34,430 nucleotides of DNA from an uncultured Clostridia bacterium (GCA_934130935.1 CAKOYQ010000015.1:1-34430); one strand, 5' to 3'; positions 16,742 through 25,451 are shown, counted from the first letter of the stretch. Notes: generated by a model not told the origin, from the letters alone. Made by a program: numbers and translations.

Positions 16742-17425
16742 ATGAAAGATGGACTAAATTTAATAGTAATGTTAACAAACAATGATAAAACTGTAGATAA
16801 TGCTTATGAAATTTTTGAAAAATGCAAAGATTCTAAAGCAAAATGTTGGGGATTTAAAGAAGAACCTTTACCTTTGGAAGAAATGAAAAAATTGTATACA
16901 TATATGAAAAAATGTGGAAAGACAACATTTTTGGAAGTTGTTGCATATACAGAAGAAGAGGGACTAAAAGGTGCCAGAATGGCAGTGGAATGTGGATGCG
17001 ATATTCTTATGGGAACTATGTTTTTTGACTCAATTAATGAATTTTGTAAAAGCAATAATTTAAAATATATGCCATTTGTTGGAAAGGTTGTGGAGCGACC
17101 ATCTATTCTTGAAGGAAGTATTGATGATATGATAGATGAAGCTAAAGGATATCTAAAAAAAGGTGTTTATGGATTTGATTTATTAGGATATAGATTTACA
17201 GGAGATGCTATTAAGTTAAATAAGAAATTTGTAGAACAGGTTGATGTTCCAGTGTGTATAGCTGGTAGTGTAAATAGTTATGAGCGATTAGATGAATTAA
17301 AAGATGCTAATCCATGGGCGTTTACTATTGGAGGAGCCTTTTTCGATAATAAATTTGGTAATGATTTTAATGAGCAAATCAATAGTGTATGCGAATATAT
17401 GGAAAAGGAACCAAGTAAGTTATAA
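16742..17425 (+). CDS. TIM-barrel protein, HisA/HisF-like, unknown substrate
   Basis: 227 residues with the repeating strand-loop-helix pattern of a phosphate-binding barrel: LNLIVMLT, TFLEVVAYTEEEGLKGARMAVECGCDILMGTMF, GVYGFDLLGYRFTGD, and the phosphate-site-like end VPVCIAGSVNSYERLDEL, then AFTIGGAFFD. I cannot name the reaction; annotations of relatives vary. ATG 16742 is preferred, with AGAGGTAG upstream but a longish 13-base spacer; an in-frame TTG at 16688 lies inside a hairpin. It lies just before yqeG. Confidence 0.68.
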   Translation: MKDGLNLIVMLTNNDKTVDNAYEIFEKCKDSKAKCWGFKEEPLPLEEMKKLYTYMKKCGKTTFLEVVAYTEEEGLKGARMAVECGCDILMGTMFFDSINEFCKSNNLKYMPFVGKVVERPSILEGSIDDMIDEAKGYLKKGVYGFDLLGYRFTGDAIKLNKKFVEQVDVPVCIAGSVNSYERLDELKDANPWAFTIGGAFFDNKFGNDFNEQINSVCEYMEKEPSKL

Positions 17426-17449
17426 AACATAGTATAAGAGGAGGACAAT

Positions 17450-18001
17450 ATGTTTAAAGTATTTTATCCTTATGAATATGTTGATAGTGTATTTTCTATT
17501 AATTATGATGAATTATATAATAAAGGATATAGAGGAATAATATTTGATATAGATAATACATTAGTACATCATGGTGATGATGCAACTAAGGAAATAGAGG
17601 AATTATTTAAGGAAATTCATAATATTGGATTTAAGACTCTTTTATTATCTAATAATAACGAAAAAAGAGTAAAAAGATTTCTTAGCAATATTGAATCTTT
17701 ATATATATGTAATGCTCAAAAGCCAAAAACTATTAATTATTTAAAAGCTATTGAAATGATGAATATAAAGAAAGAAGAGACTTTATTTATAGGAGACCAA
17801 ATTTTTACCGATATTTTGGGAGCTAATAGAAGTGGAATTGCAAATATTTTGGTTAAGTTTATACAGGATAAAGATGAAGTTAGAATAGGGAAAAGGAGAC
17901 AAATCGAAAGGGTAATTCTTAAATTATATAAAAGAAATAAAACTTTTCAAAATAGGATAGGGAATATTATTAAAGAGGGGGACAAACTTGATGTTGTTTA
18001 A
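17450..18001 (+). CDS. yqeG: YqeG-family HAD phosphatase
   Basis: 183 residues. HAD motif I is DIDNTLV (Asp33, Asp35), motif II LLLSNNNEKRV, a lysine follows in AQKPK, and motif IV is FIGDQIFTDILGANRSG. This fits the YqeG clade of HAD class IIIA phosphatases, whose substrate in bacteria is unsettled. AGAGGAGG precedes ATG 17450. Its end overlaps the VanW gene by 11 bases, so translation is coupled. Confidence 0.92.
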   Translation: MFKVFYPYEYVDSVFSINYDELYNKGYRGIIFDIDNTLVHHGDDATKEIEELFKEIHNIGFKTLLLSNNNEKRVKRFLSNIESLYICNAQKPKTINYLKAIEMMNIKKEETLFIGDQIFTDILGANRSGIANILVKFIQDKDEVRIGKRRQIERVILKLYKRNKTFQNRIGNIIKEGDKLDVV

Positions 18002-18824
18002 AAAAAATAAGAATTTTTGTGATATAAATCCATTTTTTTATTCGATTTCTATGTATAAGGGAATTTTACTTAGAAAAATAAAAGATTTATTAAGTAAAGA
18101 GAAATTTGCAAAAGTACGAGAAGAAAAGAAACTTCCGAATGTTGTTTATGAGTATAGTTCGACAATAATAAAAGAGGGTAAGGATATAGATCCAAAAACT
18201 CAAGAAAATAAAGCTGTAAACATAAGATTAGCTTCTAGTAAAATTACAGGAATAGTAATACATCCAGGAGAAATTTTTTCTTTTTGGAGAACAATAGGAA
18301 CTGTAAATAAAAGAAAGGGATATAAAGAAGGACGTGTAATAAGACAAAACAAATTGATAACTGGTACTGGTGGTGGATTATGCAATTTGGCTAATACAAT
18401 TAATAATTTAATATTACATAGCACATTAGAAATTGTAGAATTTCATAAACATTCAGATGCCTTGGCATCTGATATAGGACATAGAGTTCCAATGGCTAAT
18501 GGTACATCAGTTAGTTATAATTATATAGACTATAGATTTAAAAATAATACAGATCAAGATGTGCAATTACTATTGTGGTGTGATGAGTCGAAACTATATG
18601 GAGAGTTAAGAAGTGAATATGAATTTCCATATAGTTATGAAGTAGTTGAAGAAGACCATCATTTCCAGAAGGAAGGAGATAAGTATTATAGAGTTTCAAA
18701 GATTTATAGAAATACTATTCAAAAATCAACAAAGAAAATACTAAACAAGGAACTTATTTGGGACAACCATTCAATGGTTATGTTTGATTATAACCTGATT
18801 CCGAAAGAAGAAATAAGAGTATAA
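17991..18824 (+). CDS. VanW-family protein
   Basis: 277 residues. The VanW domain covers about 40-225: VNIRLASSKITGIVIHPGEIFSFW, then GYKEGRVIRQNKLITGTGGGLCNLANTI, HSDALASDIGHRVPMANGTSVSYNYIDYRFKN. Here it has no signal peptide and no PG-binding or G5 domain, resembling the short form of some glycopeptide-resistance clusters. No other van gene is present, so resistance should not be inferred. ATG 17991 follows GAGGGGG by nine bases. Function of the domain is unknown. Confidence 0.88.
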   Translation: MLFKKNKNFCDINPFFYSISMYKGILLRKIKDLLSKEKFAKVREEKKLPNVVYEYSSTIIKEGKDIDPKTQENKAVNIRLASSKITGIVIHPGEIFSFWRTIGTVNKRKGYKEGRVIRQNKLITGTGGGLCNLANTINNLILHSTLEIVEFHKHSDALASDIGHRVPMANGTSVSYNYIDYRFKNNTDQDVQLLLWCDESKLYGELRSEYEFPYSYEVVEEDHHFQKEGDKYYRVSKIYRNTIQKSTKKILNKELIWDNHSMVMFDYNLIPKEEIRV

Positions 18825-18990
18825 TTTAAAATATGGATAAAAAAATAATGGGAGTGATAGTAAATTATTCTATACTCTCGAACTTGCACTTTAGGTAATC
18901 TGTCTTTAAAAATATATTTCTAACTATTTATAAAAATTCTAATTTGGGAAAAGTGTTAGAACTTTTGTTAGAACTTTGCACATTTTTTAT

Positions 18991-19031
18991 AAATTAAAAC
19001 CTCAAGAATATCTTACGAACTACTTGAGGTT
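18991..19031 (-). terminator. Intrinsic terminator of tRNA-Leu
   Basis: Nine-base arms AACCTCAAG (18998-19006) and CTTGAGGTT (19023-19031) with a 16-base loop. On the minus strand the stem is followed by TTTTAATTT. The stem begins 4 bases after the encoded CCA. Confidence 0.8.
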
Positions 19032-19035
19032 CTAA

Positions 19036-19123
19036 TGGTGCAGATGGCCGGAATCGAACCGGCACGGTTTATTCAACCGCAGGATTTTAAGTCCTGTGCG
19101 TCTGCCAGTTCCGCCACATCTGC
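19036..19123 (-). tRNA. tRNA-Leu (UAA)
   Basis: 88 bases, long variable arm as expected for leucine. The minus strand gives acceptor GCAGATG pairing with CATCTGC, discriminator A and encoded CCA (19036-19038). The anticodon stem CAGGA/TCCTG closes loop CTTAAAA with anticodon TAA. The T arm CCGGTTCGATTCCGG is canonical. It is a lone tRNA with its own promoter and terminator, convergent with the VanW gene. Confidence 0.97.
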
Positions 19124-19161
19124 ATATGTTATAAACTGGCATTTGTCTTAAGACAATAGTT

Positions 19162-19190
19162 ATTATAATATGTTTATAGCATTTTGTCAA
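19162..19190 (-). promoter_or_regulatory. Consensus sigma-A promoter of tRNA-Leu
   Basis: On the minus strand TTGACA (19190-19185), spacer of 17, TATAAT (19167-19162): both hexamers are perfect. A 14-base palindrome TTGTCTTAAGACAA (19143-19156) lies between it and the tRNA. Confidence 0.9.
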
Positions 19191-19234
19191 TAGAAAAAGA
19201 AAAAAATATTTTTTTTATTTGTATGTTAGTCAAT

Positions 19235-19261
19235 GATGTGAAACAAATTTTGTTTCACATC
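19235..19261. repeat. 27-bp palindrome between tRNA-Leu and comF
   Basis: GATGTGAAACAAA and its exact complement TTTGTTTCACATC, separated by a single T. It is not followed by a T-run on the plus strand. It sits about 45 bases upstream of the tRNA promoter and 220 before comF. No other gene lies in 19124-19481; the rest is very AT-rich. Confidence 0.8.
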
Positions 19262-19481
19262 TATTGTAACACTACAAAAAGGAAAAAATTTTTTTATTAA
19301 TAGTTAATAGCTTTTAAGGGATTTTTACTAAAATATATCTAAATATACCCCTTTCATTACATAATTCGACATATTTATGTATTAATTTATATTAATCATT
19401 AATTTTTGTAACTTTTTTAGAATAAATTAAGGAAAAGTCAATACAAATGGAGAATATATAAAGAAAAATGAAAATATAGGA

Positions 19482-20147
19482 GTGATAGACATATTAGAAC
19501 GAATTTTAGACGTAGTATATCCACAATTATGTGGTATATGTGGAAAAATAAACACAAAATCATTGTGCAATAAGTGTAAAATTAAACTAGAAAAAGAATT
19601 TTTATTTATAACAGATAGTTATAAGACAGATTTACAAAAGAATTTTGTAGAGCATCATTATTTTTTTAAATATGATGACCTAATAAGAAAACTAATTTTA
19701 TCTTTAAAATTCCATGAAAAACCTTATATTTACAAAACTATATCATATTTTTTACAAAATAATCAAAAAAATTTTGAAAATTTAAAAAAATATGATATAA
19801 TAATTATAGTACCAATAAGTAAAAAGAGACAAAAGGAAAGAGGATATAATCAAAGTGAACTATTTGCTAGAGAAATATCAGATATTATTAATGCACAAAT
19901 AATAAAAAATATATTACATAAAATGAAAGAAACTCCCCCTCAAAGCACATTGAATAAAAAGCAAAGGGAAGAGAATGTTAAAAATGTTTACAAAGTTGGA
20001 AAGATACAAAAAATTATGGACAAAAGAATATTGTTAGTAGATGACATATATACAACAGGAAATACCATTAATGAATGTGCAAGAATTTTGGTACAAGCAG
20101 GTATAGACAGAAAGCAAATAGGAGCATTAACGATAGCAAAGGATTAG
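19482..20147 (+). CDS. comF: ComF-family phosphoribosyltransferase-like protein
   Basis: 221 residues. The N-terminal zinc-finger cysteines are Cys17, Cys20, Cys29 and Cys32 (CGICG, CNKC), followed by the PRTase-like fold with PISKKRQKERGYNQSELFA and the PRPP loop LLVDDIYTTGNT (Asp187, Asp188). ComF acts in DNA uptake for transformation. The start is uncertain: GTG 19482 has AGG only two bases upstream, too close; an ATA codon at 19491 has better spacing from GGAG. No upstream ATG is in frame. Confidence 0.88.
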   Translation: MIDILERILDVVYPQLCGICGKINTKSLCNKCKIKLEKEFLFITDSYKTDLQKNFVEHHYFFKYDDLIRKLILSLKFHEKPYIYKTISYFLQNNQKNFENLKKYDIIIIVPISKKRQKERGYNQSELFAREISDIINAQIIKNILHKMKETPPQSTLNKKQREENVKNVYKVGKIQKIMDKRILLVDDIYTTGNTINECARILVQAGIDRKQIGALTIAKD

Positions 20148-20208
20148 GTTTCAACATATGAAATAAATAAAAAATAAAAAATTAATAATATTGAAAGGAA
20201 GTGATTTT

Positions 20209-20772
20209 ATGTCAGGAAATTCAATACCATCTGTAATCATAGCTATAGTATTAGGGTTGATAGTGTTGTGTATGGTACCACTTGTAACTTTAGAAGAAAG
20301 AGTTGATAATGTTGCTCAACAAGATGTACAAAAAATAGTTGAAAGTACTGTAACAGAAGCAGCGAATACAGGAGTTCTAACTAGGGAACAATACCAAGGA
20401 ATGGAAAGTAAATTGGCTGCAACAGGAAAAACTTATGATATTGAAATTACAACTAAAATTTTAGACGAAAATCCAGGAAAAAAATTGGCACAAGCAAATT
20501 ATACTAAAATAGGTGAAAATGTGTATGTTGAATATTATACAACACAAGTATTATCTCAAATTGGAATAAAAACAGGTAGTGAAAATGTAAATACTACTAA
20601 TAGAGTAAAGACATTTAAGGTAGGAGATATTATATCTATAAGTGCAACAAGCAAAGATAGTGCTGCAAAAGATTTAAAGAGTAACATATTTAGTTTTATC
20701 AATTCTGATGAAGATGTAGTAACTGCTAGCAGTTCTGCAATGGTTACTGTAAATGGAACAACAGGTAACTAA
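20209..20772 (+). CDS. Pseudopilin-like secreted protein
   Basis: 187 residues. A short polar N-terminus (MSGNSIPS) leads into one hydrophobic helix (about 8-29, VIIAIVLGLIVLCMVPLVTL), then an amphipathic helix (ERVDNVAQQDVQKIVESTV) and a beta-rich domain (GKTYDIEITTKILDENPGKK). This is the plan of Tad or type IV pseudopilins and related clostridial proteins, but no processing motif is certain. ATG 20209 is favoured by AAAGGAAG; an in-frame TTG at 20191 is less likely. It may belong with the TadZ-like module at 8793, though 9 kb away. Confidence 0.6.
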   Translation: MSGNSIPSVIIAIVLGLIVLCMVPLVTLEERVDNVAQQDVQKIVESTVTEAANTGVLTREQYQGMESKLAATGKTYDIEITTKILDENPGKKLAQANYTKIGENVYVEYYTTQVLSQIGIKTGSENVNTTNRVKTFKVGDIISISATSKDSAAKDLKSNIFSFINSDEDVVTASSSAMVTVNGTTGN

Positions 20773-20788
20773 TATTAGAATGTTATAT

Positions 20789-20833
20789 TCTCATGAAGTA
20801 AGAAAATTTTAAATTACTTCATGAGATATTTTA
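20789..20833 (+). terminator. Intrinsic terminator
   Basis: A perfect 13-base stem, TCTCATGAAGTAA (20789-20801) with TTACTTCATGAGA (20814-20826), 12-base loop, followed by TATTTTAATTT. Confidence 0.8.
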
Positions 20834-20902
20834 ATTTATATATTGACAATTAACTAAGGATATGAAAAAATATGAAATATAATGAAAGGAAGGATATAAA
20901 AC

Positions 20903-21364
20903 ATGGAAAAAGTAAGAGGATTTGAAGTTGCAAAAGGATTTGAAGATAAAGGGATAAATTTACCAGTAAGAAAAACTAAAGGGTCTGCTGGATATGATGT
21001 GGAAGCAGCAGAAGATACAGTTATTCCTGCATTTAAGCCTGGAATGAAACCAACATTAATAAAAACAGGATTAAAAGCATATTGCCCAGAAGATGAATAC
21101 TATATGTTAGTAAATAGAAGTTCTAATCCAGGGAAAAAAGGGCTTGTAATGGCTAATAGTTTGGGGATAATAGATAGCGATTATTATGGAAACGAGAGCA
21201 ATGATGGACATTTTATGTATGCATATTATAATTTTTTTGACTATGATGTTCAAATAAAAAAAGGAGATGTAATAGGACAAGTAATATTTTCGAAGTATTA
21301 TAAAGTTGATGAAGACAAAGCTGAAGGTACCAGGACAGGTGGTTTTGGTTCAACAAATAAGTAA
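20903..21364 (+). CDS. dut: dUTP diphosphatase
   Basis: 153 residues of the trimeric dUTPase fold: motif 1 GSAGYDVEAAED, motif 2 RSSNPGKKGL, motif 3 NSLGIIDSDYYGN with the catalytic Asp, motif 4 KKGDVIGQVIF, motif 5 RTGGFGSTNK. It hydrolyses dUTP to dUMP, keeping uracil out of DNA. A short insertion after motif 3 (ESNDGHFMYAYYN) is a variation seen in clostridial and phage forms. GAAAGGAAGG precedes ATG 20903. It has its own terminators on both sides. Confidence 0.95.
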   Translation: MEKVRGFEVAKGFEDKGINLPVRKTKGSAGYDVEAAEDTVIPAFKPGMKPTLIKTGLKAYCPEDEYYMLVNRSSNPGKKGLVMANSLGIIDSDYYGNESNDGHFMYAYYNFFDYDVQIKKGDVIGQVIFSKYYKVDEDKAEGTRTGGFGSTNK

Positions 21365-21410
21365 AAAGTTAGATAATTAATCTAAATTAAAAAATGGAAA
21401 GTTAAAAAAA

Positions 21411-21443
21411 AAATGGCAAAAGTTTTGACTTTTGCTATTTTTT
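21411..21443 (+). terminator. Intrinsic terminator of dut
   Basis: AAATGGCAAAAGT (21411-21423) pairs with ACTTTTGCTATTT (21428-21440), one G-U pair, loop TTTG, then Ts. It contains the -35 box of the next promoter. Confidence 0.85.
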
Positions 21444-21453
21444 GTAGTATAAT
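21425..21453 (+). promoter_or_regulatory. Sigma-A promoter of the CarD gene, inside the dut terminator
   Basis: TTGACT (21425-21430, loop and right arm of the terminator), spacer of 17, perfect TATAAT (21448-21453). Confidence 0.8.
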
Positions 21454-21523
21454 TAATATGGTTCGAAAAATAATTACTTATGATTGAAAACCAAAATATA
21501 TGGACTTGAAAGGAGTGGCTTAC

Positions 21524-22108
21524 ATGTACAATGTAGGAGACGAAGTAGTATACCCAATGCATGGAGCAGGGGTTATAGATTCAATAGAAGAAAAAGAAAT
21601 ATTAGGTGAAAAACAATCATATTATATACTGAAAATGCCAGGAGAAGTAAAGGTAATGGTACCTATATCAACAGCAGAGCAACATGGTATTAGAAATGTA
21701 ATTGATAAAACAGAAGCAGCAAAAGTTATAAATGTACTAGAGCAAGATGAAACAGAAATGGAAAAAAACTGGAATAAACGATATAGAGATAATATGGACA
21801 AAATGAAAAGTGGCAATATATATGAAATTGCCGATGTTGTAAGAAATTTGAGTTTTAAACAAAAGGAAAAAGGTTTATCAACAGGAGAAAAGAAAATGCT
21901 ACATAATGCAAAACAAATATTGGTAAGTGAATTAGTATTAGCAGAACATTCAACAAAAGATGAAGTGGAAGAGCTAGTTGATAACAAGATAAATACATCA
22001 TTTGCAATGTTTAAAACTGATGTAAACAATATAGAGGTATCCACAGGAAGTATCGTCAACAAATTTATACCATTTGATGATAGTACAAGTTCATCACAAA
22101 ATGCATAA
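21524..22108 (+). CDS. CarD/CdnL-family transcription regulator
   Basis: 194 residues. The N-terminal RNA-polymerase-interaction domain (about 1-65) starts YNVGDEVVYPMHGAGVIDSIEEKEI and contains YYILKMPGEVKVMVP. The C-terminal domain is helical (RDNMDKMKSGNIYEIADVVRNL, GLSTGEKKML). Members bind the RNA polymerase beta subunit and stabilise open promoters. The tail (about 165-194) is longer than in typical relatives. ATG 21524 with AAAGGAG is preferred over an in-frame TTG at 21500. Confidence 0.92.
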   Translation: MYNVGDEVVYPMHGAGVIDSIEEKEILGEKQSYYILKMPGEVKVMVPISTAEQHGIRNVIDKTEAAKVINVLEQDETEMEKNWNKRYRDNMDKMKSGNIYEIADVVRNLSFKQKEKGLSTGEKKMLHNAKQILVSELVLAEHSTKDEVEELVDNKINTSFAMFKTDVNNIEVSTGSIVNKFIPFDDSTSSSQNA

Positions 22109-22124
22109 AAAATCGAATAAAAAG

Positions 22125-22162
22125 AAAACCATAATTAAAATGTAAAATTATGGTTTTTTTTT
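22125..22162 (+). terminator. Intrinsic terminator
   Basis: AAAACCATAATT (22125-22136) pairs with AATTATGGTTTT (22146-22157), 9-base loop, followed by a T-run. Confidence 0.88.
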
Positions 22163-22185
22163 CTTTTTAAATATAAAAAAGACTA

Positions 22186-22214
22186 TTGTAAATTGAAAGT
22201 AAGTATGATAATAT
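22186..22214 (+). promoter_or_regulatory. Candidate promoter of the fru-pts operon
   Basis: TTGTAA (22186-22191), spacer of 17, TATTAT-like TAATAT (22209-22214), 24 bases before fruK. I see no convincing cre site or FruR operator. Confidence 0.55.
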
Positions 22215-22237
22215 GATAACAAATTGAGGTGAAGAGA

Positions 22238-23140
22238 ATGATATATACAATAACATTTAATCCAGCTCTAGATTATATACTGCAAGTTGATAATTTTGAA
22301 ATAGGGAAAATAAATAGAACTAAAAATGAAAAAATACTTTCAGGGGGAAAAGGACTAAATGTATCAATAGTTTTAAGAAATCTAGGAATAAAAAGTACTG
22401 CATTAGGATTTATAGCAGGATTTACAGGAGATGAACTAAAACGAGATATAGAACAAAGAGGAATAGAAACAGATTTTATAAAAGTATCAAATGGAATCAC
22501 CAGAATAAACGTAAAAATAAGTTCAAAAATAGAAACAGCATTAAATGGGAATGGACCGATAGTAACAGAAAAAGATATAGAAATATTGTTAGACAAAATA
22601 AAAGAGATAAAAGAAGAAGATATAGTTATACTAGCTGGAAATATACCAAAATGTATAAATAATAATATATATGAAATAATATGTAAAACATTAGAAAAAA
22701 ATAAAGTAACATTCATAGTGGATGCAACAAAAGAATTATTAGTAAATGTTTTAAAATACAAACCATTTTTAATAAAACCAAATAAAGAAGAATTAGAAGA
22801 AACATTTAAGGAAAAAATAGAAACAAAAGAAGAAATTGTGTTTTATGCAAAAAAACTTCAATTAATTGGAGCAAAAAACGTGTTAATATCATTAGGAGGA
22901 GATGGAGCTATATTTGTAACAGCAGATGGAGAAGTGTATTTTTCTGAAGCACCAAAAGGAAAGGTAGTAAATACTGTTGGTGCAGGAGACTCCATGGTTG
23001 CAGGATTTGTTGCAGGATATCTGAAAAATGGAGATCTTAAAAAAGCTTTTAAGATGGGAATAGCTACTGGAAGTGCTAGTGCATTTTCTGACAATTTAGC
23101 AACAGCAGAAGAAGTAGCTAACCTATTAAAAGAAATATAA
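22238..23140 (+). CDS. fruK: 1-phosphofructokinase
   Basis: 300 residues of the PfkB family, phosphorylating fructose-1-phosphate to fructose-1,6-bisphosphate. Signature 1 is SGGKGLNVSIVLRNLG near residue 35; signature 2 is NTVGAGDSMVAGFVAG near 247, with the catalytic Asp in GAGD. The MIYTITFNPALDYIL start is typical of FruK/LacC, and the partner fruA downstream supports FruK. GAGGTGAA precedes ATG 22238. First gene of the fruK-fruA-ptsH-ptsI cluster. Confidence 0.93.
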   Translation: MIYTITFNPALDYILQVDNFEIGKINRTKNEKILSGGKGLNVSIVLRNLGIKSTALGFIAGFTGDELKRDIEQRGIETDFIKVSNGITRINVKISSKIETALNGNGPIVTEKDIEILLDKIKEIKEEDIVILAGNIPKCINNNIYEIICKTLEKNKVTFIVDATKELLVNVLKYKPFLIKPNKEELEETFKEKIETKEEIVFYAKKLQLIGAKNVLISLGGDGAIFVTADGEVYFSEAPKGKVVNTVGAGDSMVAGFVAGYLKNGDLKKAFKMGIATGSASAFSDNLATAEEVANLLKEI

Positions 23141-23193
23141 GTTTGACATAAAATTGTCATTCTAAATAATACAAGAGAAAGGATGATAAGAGG

Positions 23194-25107
23194 ATGAAAA
23201 TTACAGATTTGTTAAGCTCAAATGCTATACAATTAAAAGGTGTAGCTCACAATAAAGAAGAAGTTATTAACAACATGGTAAAACTGATGAAAAATAATGG
23301 AAACATTATTAATGCAGATGAGTATAAAAAAGTGGTTATGGAAAGAGAAAAAGAAGGTACAACAGGAATAGGAGAGGGAATTGCAATACCACATGGGAAA
23401 ACAAATGCAGTTTCAAAACCAGGGTTAGCTGCAATGGTAGTTCCAGATGGAGTTGATTTTGATTCTTTGGATGGACAACCTGTTAAATTAATATTTTTAA
23501 TTGCAGCACCTGATACAAAAGACAATGTTCATTTAGATGTATTAAGCAGATTATCAACATTATTAATGGATAAAAAATTTAGAGAAGGATTACTAAAAGC
23601 AGAAACGCCAGAAGAATTTATAAAATGTATAGATGAGACTGAGGAGCTGAAGCTAAATGAAACAAAACAACAAGACAGTAAATATGATATCTTAGCAATA
23701 ACTGCATGCCCTACTGGAATTGCACATACTTATATGGCAGCAGAAGCATTAGAAAAAATGGGAGATCAATTAGGACATAAAATTAAAGTTGAAACTCATG
23801 GTTCTTCAGGAGTAAAAAATAGGTTTACTAAAGAAGAGGTTGAAAATGCAGAGGCAATTATAGTTGCGGCAGATACTAAAATAGATTTATCAAGATTTAA
23901 TGGAAAAAAATTAATAAAAGCTAAAGTTGCTGATGGGATAAATAAACCGCAAGAGTTAATAGAACAAGTATTGGCACCAGATGCAAAAGTTTATTATTCA
24001 TCAGAAAAAAGCCATCAAGAAGACAATGAAAGAGAAGGTGTAGGAACACAAATTTATAAACATTTAATGAATGGTGTAACATATATGTTACCATTTGTAG
24101 TTGGTGGAGGAATTTTAATAGCTCTAGCATTTTTATTTGATGACTATAATATTGATCCATCAAATTTTGGAATGAATACACCACTTGCAGCTTTTTTTAA
24201 GACAATAGGAGGAGCGGCATTTAATGTAATGCTATATATTTTAGCAGGATATATAGCAATGAGTATTGCAGATAGACCAGGATTAGCAGTAGGATTTGTT
24301 GGAGGGATATTGGCGGTACAAGGTACGACGTTTGCATCATTAACTGATAGTACAATAGTATTGGTTAGTTCGGGATTTTTAGGAGCATTAATCGCAGGAT
24401 TTGTTGGTGGATATATAGTAATAGGATTAAAAAAAATATGCAGTTATTTGCCAGAAAGCATTGAAGGAATAAAAACAATTCTTTTATATCCTGTATTTGG
24501 AATATTGATAATAGGAGCATTTATGCTATTAATAAATCCTTATGTTGCATCAATAAATACAGCAATAAATGATTACTTATCATCAATGGGAACAGCAAAC
24601 AAAGTATTATTAGGTGCAATTCTAGGAGGAATGATGGCAATAGACTTAGGTGGACCAGTAAATAAAGCAGCATATACATTTGGAACAGGAATGTTAGCAT
24701 CAGGACAATTTGAAATAATGGCAGCTGTTATGGCTGGAGGAATGGTTCCACCATTGGCTGTAGCATTACTTGCAACATTTTTCCCTAAAAAAATAGCTAA
24801 AAAAGATAAACAAGCAGCATATGTAAATTATATAATGGGTTTATCATTTATATCAGAAGGTGCAATTCCATTTGCATCAGCAGATCCAATAAGAACAATA
24901 CCAGCATTTGTTGTTGGCTCAGCTGTAACAGGGGCATTATCTATGGCATTTAGTTGTACCTTAAGAGCACCACATGGAGGAATCTTTGTAATTGCTACGA
25001 TTGGACATCCACTGTTATATTTAGTATCGATATTAGTAGGGTCATTAGTTGCAATGGGAATTATGACAATGTTAAAAAGAAACTTGCCAGAATATAATAA
25101 GAACTAA
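23194..25107 (+). CDS. fruA: PTS fructose transporter, fused EIIABC
   Basis: 637 residues with three domains in the order A-B-C. EIIA (1-150) has the phosphorylated His67 in GIAIPHGKT. EIIB (about 165-265) has Cys172 in ITACPTGIAHTYMAAEAL. EIIC (about 285-630) has about ten membrane helices. It imports fructose and delivers fructose-1-phosphate inside. AAAGGATGATAAGAGG precedes ATG 23194. A short inverted repeat TGACA-TGTCA (23143-23158) lies in the 53-base gap after fruK and could be regulatory. Confidence 0.96.
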   Translation: MKITDLLSSNAIQLKGVAHNKEEVINNMVKLMKNNGNIINADEYKKVVMEREKEGTTGIGEGIAIPHGKTNAVSKPGLAAMVVPDGVDFDSLDGQPVKLIFLIAAPDTKDNVHLDVLSRLSTLLMDKKFREGLLKAETPEEFIKCIDETEELKLNETKQQDSKYDILAITACPTGIAHTYMAAEALEKMGDQLGHKIKVETHGSSGVKNRFTKEEVENAEAIIVAADTKIDLSRFNGKKLIKAKVADGINKPQELIEQVLAPDAKVYYSSEKSHQEDNEREGVGTQIYKHLMNGVTYMLPFVVGGGILIALAFLFDDYNIDPSNFGMNTPLAAFFKTIGGAAFNVMLYILAGYIAMSIADRPGLAVGFVGGILAVQGTTFASLTDSTIVLVSSGFLGALIAGFVGGYIVIGLKKICSYLPESIEGIKTILLYPVFGILIIGAFMLLINPYVASINTAINDYLSSMGTANKVLLGAILGGMMAIDLGGPVNKAAYTFGTGMLASGQFEIMAAVMAGGMVPPLAVALLATFFPKKIAKKDKQAAYVNYIMGLSFISEGAIPFASADPIRTIPAFVVGSAVTGALSMAFSCTLRAPHGGIFVIATIGHPLLYLVSILVGSLVAMGIMTMLKRNLPEYNKN

Positions 25108-25187
25108 GCTAAGGTTTTTATGATAAAAACATTTTAAACACAAATACTACTTAAGTGATTAATAAGGGGAAGAAGGGAATTGAAAAG

Positions 25188-25451
25188 ATGAAAAAAGAAA
25201 AAGTAATATTGCAAAATGAAACGGGCTTACATGCAAGACCAGCAGGAGAATTAGCAAAATTGGCAGCAACATTTAAAAGTGATATAAATTTAAATGTAAA
25301 TGGAAAAACTGTAAGTGCGAAATCAATTTTAGGAATAATGTCTTTAGGAATAAAAGCAAGTACTGAGATTGAAATTGAATGTGATGGAGAAGACGAAGAA
25401 ATAGCCATGGAGGAAATTTTAAAAGCATTTGACAATAAATTTGGAGAGTAG
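25188..25451 (+). CDS. ptsH: Phosphocarrier protein HPr
   Basis: 87 residues. His15 lies in NETGLHARPAG, the site phosphorylated by enzyme I. Ser46 lies in AKSILGIMSLG, the site used by HPr kinase in Firmicutes, so this HPr can serve catabolite repression as well as transport. ATG 25188 with AAGGGA nine bases upstream gives the canonical N-terminus. Confidence 0.97.
   Translation: MKKEKVILQNETGLHARPAGELAKLAATFKSDINLNVNGKTVSAKSILGIMSLGIKASTEIEIECDGEDEEIAMEEILKAFDNKFGE

Noticed and set aside
17991..18824. VanW gene as evidence of glycopeptide resistance
   Set aside because: No ligase, dehydrogenase or regulator genes of a van cluster are present, and VanW-domain proteins are common in Clostridia.
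18955..18977. Tandem repeat GTTAGAACTTT with 12-base period near tRNA-Leu, considered as an attachment site
   Set aside because: Only two short copies and no integrase or matching copy nearby; better seen as simple repeat in a gene-free stretch.
25110..25135. GTTTTTAT-G-ATAAAAAC hairpin between fruA and ptsH as a terminator
   Set aside because: All A/T apart from the ends, with a one-base centre and short T-run; too weak to call.
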